This document shows, in pieces, positions 5,908 through 13,326 of a stretch of DNA of 13,326 bases. The DNA is taken from contig JAAEZW010000020.1 of NCBI GenBank assembly GCA_018222665.1, positions 1-13,326 of the forward strand, read 5' to 3'. The DNA is from Paracoccaceae bacterium. GTDB lineage: Bacteria > Pseudomonadota > Alphaproteobacteria > Rhodobacterales > Rhodobacteraceae. The position numbers and the translations under genes were made by a program. How positions within the stretch are numbered: position 1 is the first letter of the stretch; each line of letters begins with the position of its first letter. A model generated the notes under the pieces. The model saw nothing but the letters and a program-made list of their open reading frames with translations. It was not told the DNA's origin and did not search any database.

Positions 5908-7881
5908 TTATTGGTCCAGGAAGGATCGCAATTTGCGCGACCTGCTGGGGTGTTTCAGCTTGCGCAGCGCTTTCGCCTCGATCTGGCGGATACGTTCGCG
6001 TGTCACGCTGAACTGTTGACCCACCTCTTCCAATGTGTGGTCGGTGTTCATGCCAATCCCGAAACGCATACGCAAAACGCGTTCTTCGCGCGGAGTCAGC
6101 GATGACAAAACCCGCGTCGTGGTTTCTTTCAGGTTTTCTTGGATGGCGCTATCCAATGGCAGGATTGCATTCTTATCCTCGATGAAATCACCCAATTGGC
6201 TATCTTCTTCGTCGCCAATCGGTGTTTCCAGCGAAATCGGCTCTTTCGCGATTTTCATAACCTTGCGCACTTTTTCCAGCGGCATTTGCAGCTTTTCTGC
6301 CAACTCCTCTGGTGTCGGCTCACGACCGATTTCGTGCAACATCTGACGCCCTGTGCGGACCAATTTGTTGATCGTTTCGATCATATGCACAGGAATACGA
6401 ATTGTGCGCGCCTGATCCGCGATCGAACGTGTGATCGCCTGACGGATCCACCATGTCGCATAGGTCGAGAATTTATAGCCGCGGCGATATTCAAATTTAT
6501 CGACCGCCTTCATCAGACCGATGTTCCCCTCTTGGATCAAATCCAAGAACTGTAGACCGCGGTTGGTGTATTTTTTGGCAATCGAGATAACAAGACGCAG
6601 GTTCGCCTCGACCATTTCTTTCTTGGCCTGACGCGCTTCTTTTTCACCCTTTTGCACTTGGGATACGATACGGCGGAATTCAGAAATGTCCAAACCCACA
6701 TACTGACCCACTTGCGCCATGTCAGAGCGTAAATCCTCGGCCTTTTCGCGCGAGCGTTCGATAAACATCTGCCAGCCACGACCAGTTTTCTCGGCCATAT
6801 CATCCAACCAGCTGGGGTCCAATTCGCGTCCACGGTATTCTTCGATGAACTCGCGGCGGTTGATGCGCGCTTGGTCGGCCAATTTCACCATGGCACTGTC
6901 GATTTGCATGATCCGACGGTTGATACCGTAAAGCTGATCAATCAACGCCTCGATCCGATTGTTGTGCAGGTGCAATTCATTCACCAAATCTACAATTTCA
7001 GAGCGCAATGCTTGATATGTCTCTTCTTCTTTATCCGTCATCGCAGCACCTTCATTCAAGGTCGCGGAAATACGGATGTCTTGCATTTCAGACAAACGCT
7101 CATAATCAATGGCGATGCGTTCCAGCGTTTCCAAAACCTTGGGTTTTAGCGCTGCTTCCATTGCGGCCAATGACATGTTTGACTGTTCATCGTCATCATC
7201 ATCATCGTCTTTTGCAATCGGATTGCCGTCTGCGTCGTATTCGGGTTCTTCTGTTTTGTTGGCCGCGGCGGGTGCTGCACCTGTGCTGTCAATCACTCGT
7301 TCAACGCCATCTTCGTCCATTTGATTGCCAAATGTCGCTTCAAGGTCGATCACGTCGCGCAACAAAATGTCTTCATTCAACAATTCTTCGCGCCAGATGG
7401 TGATCGCTTGGAAGGTCAATGGGCTTTCGCACAGGCCCAGGATCATTGTATTGCGCCCGGCCTCGATCCGCTTGGCAATGGCAATCTCGCCCTCACGGCT
7501 GAGCAGTTCAACAGATCCCATTTCGCGCAAATACATGCGCACGGGGTCATCGGTGCGATCCAGCTTTTCTGTTTCGCCCGTGGAAACAGCAACATCCTTG
7601 GTGCCTGTTGTGACCAAATCAGTTGGGCCGCGATCTTCGTCCTCGACTTCATCGTCTTCGATAATGTTGATGCCCATTTCTGACAGCATCGACATCACAT
7701 CCTCGATCTGTTCAGAAGACACCTGATCCGGTGGCAAAACAGTGTTCAACTGATCGTATGTGATGTAACCCCGTTCACGCGCCTCGGCGATCATACGCTT
7801 AATCTGCGCTTGACTCATATCAAGGGAAACTTCTGTTTCCTGATCATCCGTTTTGCGATCTTCGTTCTCAGAAGCGGCCAT
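5908..7881 (-). CDS. rpoD: RNA polymerase primary sigma factor RpoD (sigma-70)
   Basis: Directs RNA polymerase to housekeeping promoters. The 657 residues contain every region of a group 1 sigma factor. Region 1.1 covers about 20-75. Region 1.2 is [20 protein letters not shown] (112-131). A long non-conserved insert runs to about 415 and holds a run of seven aspartates (225-231). Region 2 includes [19 protein letters not shown] (424-442) and the -10 recognition segment [19 protein letters not shown] (474-492). Region 3 follows, then region 4 with the -35 recognition helix [20 protein letters not shown] (616-635). ATG 7881 has AGGAG (7892-7888) 6 bases upstream. The gene follows dnaG, as in many proteobacteria, and ends at a strong intrinsic terminator. 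Confidence 0.98.
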   Translation of the reverse strand: MAASENEDRKTDDQETEVSLDMSQAQIKRMIAEARERGYITYDQLNTVLPPDQVSSEQIEDVMSMLSEMGINIIEDDEVEDEDRGPTDLVTTGTKDVAVSTGETEKLDRTDDPVRMYLREMGSVELLSREGEIAIAKRIEAGRNTMILGLCESPLTFQAITIWREELLNEDILLRDVIDLEATFGNQMDEDGVERVIDSTGAAPAAANKTEEPEYDADGNPIAKDDDDDDDEQSNMSLAAMEAALKPKVLETLERIAIDYERLSEMQDIRISATLNEGAAMTDKEEETYQALRSEIVDLVNELHLHNNRIEALIDQLYGINRRIMQIDSAMVKLADQARINRREFIEEYRGRELDPSWLDDMAEKTGRGWQMFIERSREKAEDLRSDMAQVGQYVGLDISEFRRIVSQVQKGEKEARQAKKEMVEANLRLVISIAKKYTNRGLQFLDLIQEGNIGLMKAVDKFEYRRGYKFSTYATWWIRQAITRSIADQARTIRIPVHMIETINKLVRTGRQMLHEIGREPTPEELAEKLQMPLEKVRKVMKIAKEPISLETPIGDEEDSQLGDFIEDKNAILPLDSAIQENLKETTTRVLSSLTPREERVLRMRFGIGMNTDHTLEEVGQQFSVTRERIRQIEAKALRKLKHPSRSRKLRSFLDQ

Positions 7882-7991
7882 ATAGGTCTCCTAACTTGGG
7901 CAGAGCGATTCGGTTTATAGAATCAATAACGATTTGTCGTGATTCGGACACCCTCTTAGCCCTATTTCTTTGACGAATCTTTACCAATTCA
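7882..7991 (-). promoter_or_regulatory. dnaG-rpoD intergenic region with rpoD ribosome-binding site
   Basis: The 110-base gap holds the rpoD Shine-Dalgarno AGGAG (7892-7888). A possible -10 element TATAAA lies at 7919-7914 on the - strand, without a convincing -35. GATTCGG occurs twice in direct orientation (7907-7913 and 7941-7947), and GAATCA (7920-7925) can pair with TGATTC (7940-7945). No T-tailed terminator follows dnaG, so read-through from dnaG into rpoD is likely. Confidence 0.4.
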
Positions 7992-9926
7992 TCATTTTTT
8001 TGTTTTTTGAAATCGGATTGCTCCGATCAGGTCGTCCAATTTATTGCGCTCATCACGGCTGATTCGTGCACCATTGTCCGCGACGTCATATTGCGTTTGA
8101 TCGTCTTGGTCCGCGCGTTGTGCGCGATTTGCGGCGTCTGCCGCCTGTGCCAGACGGTGTAGTACCCATCCATCTAGGCCATCTTCGGGGATTTGCGAAC
8201 TTTCCTGAAGTTCGGCTTCCAACCCGCGATGGGCTCCCAATTTACCCAATTCCTCTTTCAATGTCAGACGCGCCATTTCAATATCGCCCGACCGACGCAA
8301 ACATGGCACCACCTGTAGGTGGCCAAGGGTCATGAATTTTTCAAGTGGATCGGCCCCCAAATTTTCAGACAGGACCGCAGATGGATCAAAGTCCATATCC
8401 TGACAGTGGCGCATCAAAATCCGCAACATCGAGGGATGATCCCCATGTTCAAAATCCAACATCGCCAGTTCATCCAAATATTCGTAGACCATTTCTGGAA
8501 ACCGAATAAGGATGGCCAAAATCACCGCCTCGCGCAGGTATTGTGCCACGTCCCCTTCGCCTGCGGCCAAGACAGACCCCTTGGTCGATGCACCCGCTGT
8601 TTGGAGAACATTGCGTGTGTTCCCAGATTTAAAGGATCGCGCAGCTCGGAAAAAATCCCAACGCAAATCTTTGATCGCTTGGTCATAATGCGAACGCAGG
8701 TTTTGATCCTGAATTTGGCTGGTCGACCCACGCAACCGTTTATCCAACGCGGCCTTGCGATCGGGGCTGTCAAAGGTTTGGCCCTCGGTTTCACGCCGCC
8801 ACAGCAATTCAACCAATGGCATCGCGTTGTCCAAGATGGATTGCACGGCACCTGCCCCTTTGGCGCGCAACAGATCATCGGGGTCCTGCCCTTCTGGCAT
8901 CAGGGCAAACCGCAATGCGCGGCCCGTTTGTAGCAGCGGCATCGCCAAATCAATCAAACGATAGGCCGCCCGCAATCCCGCCTTATCCCCATCCAGCGCG
9001 ATGATCGGTTCCGGTATAATTTGCCACACCATCGCCAGTTGATTTTCGGTAATGGCAGTGCCCAATGGCGCAACCGCCCCTTCAAACCCAGCGCGCACCA
9101 AAGCGATCACGTCCATGTACCCTTCGGCAACAATCAGGGGCTGACCTCGCCCCACGGCCGAACGTGCAGGCCCATGATTATAAAGGCTGCGCCCCTTATC
9201 AAACAAAATGGTTTCGGGTGAGTTCAGATATTTTGCCCGTGCATTTGAATCCATCGCGCGACCGCCAAAGGCCACGCAGCGTCCGCGTGCATCGCGAATG
9301 GGAAACATAATGCGACCACGGAACCGATCATAACTGGTCCCACCATCATTGGGTTTGATGATCAGCCCCGTATCCACCAACTGCTGTTCGGAAATTCCGC
9401 GCCCCATCAGCGCAGATTTCAAGCCCGCACGATCATTCGGGGCAAAGCCAATTTCAAATTGCTGCAACGCCTCGCCATTTAATCCACGACGATCCAGATA
9501 GGCCCGCGCATCCGCTGCAGCGCCCGTTTTCAGGGACATCTGAAACCAACGCACCGCTTCATCCATGACCTCGGATAGTTCTTTGCGCCGATCCGCCTTT
9601 TCCACCATTTTGGGATCGGGTTTTGGAACACTCATTCCCGCTTCGGCGGCTAGGATTTCAACCGCCTCCATGAACCCAACGTTTTCGGTTTCTTTGATAA
9701 ACCCAATGGCATCTCCTTTGGCCTGACAGCCAAAGCAATAATAAAACCCCTTGGCGTCCTGCACGTGGAATGAGGCGGTTTTTTCCTGATGAAACGGACA
9801 GGGTGCCCAATAATCGCCCTTGCCCTGATTGGATTTGCGCATGTCCCATGACACCTTGCGCCCAACAACTTGGGATATAGGCACACGTGTGCGCAGTTCA
9901 TCAAGGAATCCGGGTGGCAGGCTCAT
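7992..9926 (-). CDS. dnaG: DNA primase DnaG
   Basis: Synthesises RNA primers at the replication fork together with the replicative helicase. Counting from MSLPPGFLDELR, the 644 residues show three domains. The CHC2 zinc-binding domain has ligands in APCPFH (C43, H46) and YYCFGC (C64, C67). The catalytic core has RGRIMFPIRDARGRCVAFGGR (203-223, basic) and a TOPRIM fold with PLIVAEGYMDVIAL (E268) and LDGDKAG (D312, D314). The helicase-binding C-terminal domain starts around residue 450. The frame also has an ATG at 9986 adding 20 unconserved residues; 9926 is preferred because the family begins there and because a perfect hairpin (9992-10015) would block ribosome access to 9986. Neither start has a clear Shine-Dalgarno site. 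rpoD follows 110 bases downstream. Confidence 0.96.
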   Translation of the reverse strand: MSLPPGFLDELRTRVPISQVVGRKVSWDMRKSNQGKGDYWAPCPFHQEKTASFHVQDAKGFYYCFGCQAKGDAIGFIKETENVGFMEAVEILAAEAGMSVPKPDPKMVEKADRRKELSEVMDEAVRWFQMSLKTGAAADARAYLDRRGLNGEALQQFEIGFAPNDRAGLKSALMGRGISEQQLVDTGLIIKPNDGGTSYDRFRGRIMFPIRDARGRCVAFGGRAMDSNARAKYLNSPETILFDKGRSLYNHGPARSAVGRGQPLIVAEGYMDVIALVRAGFEGAVAPLGTAITENQLAMVWQIIPEPIIALDGDKAGLRAAYRLIDLAMPLLQTGRALRFALMPEGQDPDDLLRAKGAGAVQSILDNAMPLVELLWRRETEGQTFDSPDRKAALDKRLRGSTSQIQDQNLRSHYDQAIKDLRWDFFRAARSFKSGNTRNVLQTAGASTKGSVLAAGEGDVAQYLREAVILAILIRFPEMVYEYLDELAMLDFEHGDHPSMLRILMRHCQDMDFDPSAVLSENLGADPLEKFMTLGHLQVVPCLRRSGDIEMARLTLKEELGKLGAHRGLEAELQESSQIPEDGLDGWVLHRLAQAADAANRAQRADQDDQTQYDVADNGARISRDERNKLDDLIGAIRFQKTKK

Positions 9927-9991
9927 TGCGAAAATATGAGGGGCGCGCGGTGCGAAGTCTAGGGGGATAAACGGATTTTTCACCATTGCGC

Positions 9992-10020
9992 CGATCGCGC
10001 GTCATCGCGCGATCGTTTTT
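9992..10020 (+). terminator. Perfect 10-bp hairpin with T tract on the + strand, between soxG and dnaG
   Basis: CGATCGCGCG (9992-10001) and CGCGCGATCG (10006-10015) are perfect inverse complements around a 4-base loop. TTTTT (10016-10020) follows on the + strand. The form is that of an intrinsic terminator for + strand transcription, although both flanking genes are on the - strand. On the - strand the stem follows the soxG stop by 17 bases but has no T tract after it, so there it may act as an mRNA-end stabiliser or a partial terminator. Confidence 0.5.
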
Positions 10021-10032
10021 GTTGAGGGGAAC

Positions 10033-10575
10033 CTATGCCCGCGTCGCAAGATATCGCATGGCGCGATCAATATCATGCACCATGGTTTTTGCCATGGAGC
10101 GGAATGCATAGATGTCAAAACTATCGTCACTCACGCGGTGGTAAATCGCATTCATATGTTGCAGTTGGGAACGCACCACCTGTCCTTTTTTCATCGCCTT
10201 TGAACGCATGTCCACACTGCTTAGGCGGGCAAGGACCGCTTCGACATCAGCGCCTTTCAGGTTCAAAAGACACCAACTATCGCTTTGGTCGACGATTGCG
10301 GCGTGGTTTGATAGGTCTGCATGTGGTTCTGGACCCACCAAAAACACCGACGGCCCCGCCCACATCGCTCGTGCACCCGCGCGCCCTGTCGCCTGCCCCG
10401 TCTTGGGCAGCGCCATGCCGTGATGCTCTTTCAGCGCTGCAGAAAGCGTTTCCGCTTGATCCTTATAACAGGCGATGGATGTGATCGCCGCGGGAACAAT
10501 TTCACTCAGCTCCATTGTTCCGACAGAGATTGGAACCAGGCCCTCGGCCGGAGATTTTGCAACGAGTTTAAGCAC
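10033..10575 (-). CDS. soxG: Sarcosine oxidase, gamma subunit
   Basis: Small subunit of heterotetrameric sarcosine oxidase, which converts sarcosine, O2 and tetrahydrofolate to glycine, H2O2 and 5,10-methylenetetrahydrofolate. The 180 residues from GTG 10575 show family features: LKLVAKSPAEGLVPISVG at the start, RAMWAGPSVFLVGPEP, AAIVDQSDSWCLLNLKGAD, LARLSSVDMRS, and FDIYAFRSMAKTMVHDI near the end. The fold is related to the GcvT/YgfZ group. GTG 10575 is chosen because AGGGAGG (10590-10584) lies 8 bases upstream and the sequence after it is family-like; a TTG at 10614 opens the same frame but adds 13 extra residues and has no comparable site. The start overlaps the soxA stop by 8 bases, implying translational coupling. 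Confidence 0.93.
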   Translation of the reverse strand: MLKLVAKSPAEGLVPISVGTMELSEIVPAAITSIACYKDQAETLSAALKEHHGMALPKTGQATGRAGARAMWAGPSVFLVGPEPHADLSNHAAIVDQSDSWCLLNLKGADVEAVLARLSSVDMRSKAMKKGQVVRSQLQHMNAIYHRVSDDSFDIYAFRSMAKTMVHDIDRAMRYLATRA

Positions 10576-13326
10576 GAAGGCGTCCTCCCTCTGGATCAAA
10601 GGCGACGGGATCAATCACCTCGCATACGGCCTCAACACCGCGCAGGTGATCGACCATTTTCACATGTTCACCAATACGATTTGGACCATTGCGCAGGAAC
10701 CCAAGCCCCATGAAATGCCCCAATGTGGGGGAATATCCTACCGATGTGATATAGCCCTGATCGTTCACTCGTTTGGCAGCGTCGCCCTCATTAAACAAAT
10801 GCGCCCCAGCAGTCAGTTGTTTGACTGCACCAACAGGTTTTAATCCAACCAAACGTTCGCGATCTGGATCAACCATTCCCGGACGGGCCGCCGCGGTTTT
10901 TCCGATACAGTCCTTTTTCGCGCTGATCATGCGTTCCATCCCAATGTCAAAGGCTGTGGTGCGCCCATGAATTTCGGCGTGTGTGATGAACCCCTTTTCG
11001 ATGCGCAGCACGTTCAATGCCTCCATCCCATAGGCACCACCGCCCAATTCCTTGGCCTTGGCCACCAGCAATCTAAACAGGCTTTCGCCATAACGCGCAG
11101 GAACGGCAACCTCGTACCCCATTTCACCGCTGAAGGAGATGCGGAACAAACGCCCCGAAACACCCATAACGTCCATCGCCCCGCATTGCATAAATCCAAA
11201 GGCATCATTGCTGATGTCATCCTCAACAAAATTGCTCAGCAAATCACGCGCCTTGGGACCTGCAACGGCGAATTGAGCCCACTGTTCGGTGACGGAAATG
11301 AAACTGACGTCCCAATCGGGGTGCAAACATTGGGTGACGAAATCCAAATGCCGCATCACCAATCCTGCAGCGGCAGTTGTGGTTGTCATGACATAGTGGT
11401 TTTCATCCAACCGTGCAGTTGTGCCATCATCCATCACATGCCCATCTTCGCGCAGCATCAGGCCATAACGCACGCGCCCAACCTTTAACGTGCTGAACAT
11501 ATTGGTATAGATGAAATCCAACAGTTTGGCGGCATCCTTGCCCTGAATGTCGATTTTGCCCAAGGTCGATACATCACAGACACCGACATTTTCACGCACC
11601 ATCATGACCTCACGATCACAGGATTGACGCCATGTGGTTTCCTCATGTTCTGGAAAATAGCTTGGGCGATACCACAGACCCGCTTCGATCATCGGGGCCG
11701 CCATATCTTTAGCAACGGCGTGCGATGTGGTAAGGCGTTCGGGCGCAAAGCCTGTGCCGCGTGCCTCGCCCCCCATGGCGGCAATTGCAACGGGAGAATA
11801 GGGGGGACGGAATGTGGTGGTTCCCGTTTCGGGAATACCCCGCCCCGTCGCATCTGCCAGCAGGGCCAGCGCCGCCACGTTGGAATTTTTGCCCTGATCT
11901 GTCGCCATCCCTTGGGTGGTGTAGCGTTTCATATGTTCGACAGAGCTGAAGTTTTCTTGGGCAGCCTGTTTGATATCCTTCACAGTGACATCGTTTTGAT
12001 AATCCAACCACGCCCGCGCCTTGCCCGGAACGGCCCATAGCGGTTCAATCGCATATGCCGCATGTTCCGCAGTTGGTAGCGGATCTGCAGGTGTGGTTTT
12101 GCCCAAATCACTTGCAACACACGCAGCAATATCCTGCGCGCTTTCAAAACAGGCGGACGTCGACATATGGCCCGCTGCCGAACCCACCACGGACATTCCG
12201 GGAATAGACCCCGCAGTCGGGACAAAGCTGGCGATGGTTTCATCCCATGTTGGGCGACCGTTCATGTGACATGTCATGTGAACCGTTGGGTTCCACCCGC
12301 CAGAAACCGCTAAGCAATCCGCGGCAATATTATGGGTGCGTCCACCATCCGTGATCTGAACCGATGAAAGGCCCAGCCGCCCTTTGGTGTCCGTCACATG
12401 CGCCCCACGATAAATTGGGAAATCCCCGTCAATCGCCGCATCTGCACGCGCATCCACATAGCCCGCAACCTCAACCCCCGCAGCAGACAAATCATGTGCC
12501 GTGCGAAAGGCACTGTCGTTATTGCCAAAGACCACAACACGTTTCCCAGTCGCAACACCATAGCGGTGCAAATAGCTGCGCACCGCACCTGCCTGCATAA
12601 TCCCAGGGCGGTCGTTGTTTGAAAAACCAATGGTGCGTTCCAGCGCACCCGCCGCCAATACCGCGCGTTTCGCATGAATACGCCAAAAGGTTTCCAATGG
12701 ACGATCCCCGCCGCGATCATTCATGTGATGGGACACACGTTCAACCGCGCCATAGGTACCGCCGTCATAGGCACCAGTCACAGTTGTGCGTGTCATCAGG
12801 CGCACGTTTTCCATTTGATCCAATTGCGCAACCATATCGGCCGCCCAATCCGCGGCTGGTTTGCCGCCGATATGATCCGCTTCGCTATTCAGGCGGCCAC
12901 CCATGCGGAAATCTTCATCCGCAAGGATCACGTCCAATCCCGTTTGCGCCAATTGATAGGCGGCCCATAATCCCGCAGGACCCGCACCAATCACCAAAAC
13001 ATCGCAATGAGCGAATGCGCGTTCATACGTATCCTCATTCGGTTTTTCACTTAGCGCACCCAAACCTGCGGCACGGCGAATGACGGGTTCGTATAGTTTT
13101 TCCCAAAACGCCCGCGGCCACATGAAGGTTTTGTAATAAAAACCCGCTGACAAAAACGGCGCCATCAGGTCATTTACCGAGAGCAGGTCATGTTTCAAGC
13201 TGGGCCAACGGTTTTGGGAATTGGCCTCAAACCCATTGTAGATTTCCTGAACCGTCGCGCGCACATTGGGGTCCTGATGCACGCCTGAACCAACAGTGAC
13301 GATTGCATTTGGCTCTTCACTCCCCG
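10568..13326 (-). CDS. soxA: Sarcosine oxidase, alpha subunit (5' end outside window)
   Basis: Large subunit of the heterotetrameric enzyme. 918 codons are visible, and family members are near 1000 residues. The frame is open to the right edge: upstream of the GTG at 13282 it continues GSEEPNAIVTVGSG, a stretch conserved inside SoxA, so that GTG is not the start and most of the N-terminal ferredoxin-like domain is missing. Numbering from the first visible codon, the first dinucleotide-binding motif is VLVIGAGPAGLWAAYQLA (109-126) and the second is VVVFGNNDSAFRTAH (263-277). KRYTTQGMATDQGKNSN lies near 466-482. A GcvT-like folate-binding domain runs from about 525 to the end, with FSGEMGYEV and YGMEALNVLRIEKGF. 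soxG overlaps its TAA stop. soxB and soxD are expected upstream, beyond the edge. The substrate often comes from choline or glycine betaine breakdown. Confidence 0.96.
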   Translation of the reverse strand, partial: GSEEPNAIVTVGSGVHQDPNVRATVQEIYNGFEANSQNRWPSLKHDLLSVNDLMAPFLSAGFYYKTFMWPRAFWEKLYEPVIRRAAGLGALSEKPNEDTYERAFAHCDVLVIGAGPAGLWAAYQLAQTGLDVILADEDFRMGGRLNSEADHIGGKPAADWAADMVAQLDQMENVRLMTRTTVTGAYDGGTYGAVERVSHHMNDRGGDRPLETFWRIHAKRAVLAAGALERTIGFSNNDRPGIMQAGAVRSYLHRYGVATGKRVVVFGNNDSAFRTAHDLSAAGVEVAGYVDARADAAIDGDFPIYRGAHVTDTKGRLGLSSVQITDGGRTHNIAADCLAVSGGWNPTVHMTCHMNGRPTWDETIASFVPTAGSIPGMSVVGSAAGHMSTSACFESAQDIAACVASDLGKTTPADPLPTAEHAAYAIEPLWAVPGKARAWLDYQNDVTVKDIKQAAQENFSSVEHMKRYTTQGMATDQGKNSNVAALALLADATGRGIPETGTTTFRPPYSPVAIAAMGGEARGTGFAPERLTTSHAVAKDMAAPMIEAGLWYRPSYFPEHEETTWRQSCDREVMMVRENVGVCDVSTLGKIDIQGKDAAKLLDFIYTNMFSTLKVGRVRYGLMLREDGHVMDDGTTARLDENHYVMTTTTAAAGLVMRHLDFVTQCLHPDWDVSFISVTEQWAQFAVAGPKARDLLSNFVEDDISNDAFGFMQCGAMDVMGVSGRLFRISFSGEMGYEVAVPARYGESLFRLLVAKAKELGGGAYGMEALNVLRIEKGFITHAEIHGRTTAFDIGMERMISAKKDCIGKTAAARPGMVDPDRERLVGLKPVGAVKQLTAGAHLFNEGDAAKRVNDQGYITSVGYSPTLGHFMGLGFLRNGPNRIGEHVKMVDHLRGVEAVCEVIDPVAFDPEGGRLRA
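10584..10590 (-). promoter_or_regulatory. Strong ribosome-binding site of soxG inside soxA
   Basis: AGGGAGG on the - strand lies 8 bases upstream of GTG 10575 and inside the last codons of soxA. It decides the soxG start and fits reinitiation by ribosomes finishing soxA. Confidence 0.75.

Noticed and set aside
8319..8933. 204-codon + strand open frame inside dnaG
   Set aside because: It is antisense to a strongly conserved gene and has no known-protein character. Long antisense frames are common opposite biased coding DNA. The frames at 4545-5105 and 10967-11488 were rejected for the same reason.
9927..9986. 20-residue N-terminal extension of DnaG
   Set aside because: The extension is not like DnaG N-termini, lacks a ribosome-binding site, and its start would sit 5 bases after a stable hairpin.

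Overview
The window looks like chromosome of a marine alphaproteobacterium of the Rhodobacterales (roseobacter) type. This rests on the protein style of DnaG, RpoD and NrdR, on the heterotetrameric sarcosine oxidase genes (soxA, soxG), and on moderate-GC coding DNA. The placement is inferred from family resemblance, not from a database search.

Layout, left to right. (1) On the + strand, 1-1241: the 3' end of an ArsR-type winged-helix regulator with a C-terminal cysteine, then a YeeE/YedE sulfur-transport membrane protein with the three cysteines expected of thiosulfate importers. This looks like a small sulfur-responsive unit. (2) Everything from 1238 to the right edge is on the - strand. Transcription runs right to left: soxA (cut by the edge), soxG, dnaG, rpoD, yjbQ, nrdR, ribD, a membrane-fused spermidine-synthase-like gene, ribE. 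The convergent yeeE-like and ribE genes overlap at their stop codons.

Functional groups. soxA-soxG is the 3' end of a sarcosine oxidase operon (sarcosine to glycine plus one-carbon units and H2O2). dnaG-rpoD is the widespread primase/primary sigma factor pair, and rpoD ends in a clear intrinsic terminator. nrdR-ribD are 3 nt apart and probably co-transcribed. ribD and ribE are the deaminase/reductase and final synthase of riboflavin synthesis. They are separated by a visibly AT-rich gene for a 7-helix membrane protein fused to a SpeE-like methyltransferase fold, which looks like a later insertion.

Start sites revised from the longest open frames: the yeeE-like gene at ATG 186, ribD at ATG 4829, nrdR at ATG 5300, yjbQ at ATG 5853, dnaG at ATG 9926, and soxG at GTG 10575 (strong ribosome-binding site, overlapping the soxA stop). 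soxA has no true start here; its frame is open to the right edge.

Most of the window is ordinary core genome. I found no CRISPR array, insertion sequence, tRNA or rRNA, and no clear undescribed system. The points most worth a second look are the AT-rich gene splitting ribD/ribE with its odd promoter palindromes, a perfect 10-bp hairpin between soxG and dnaG that reads as a terminator only on the antisense strand, and an exact DnaA box upstream of nrdR.
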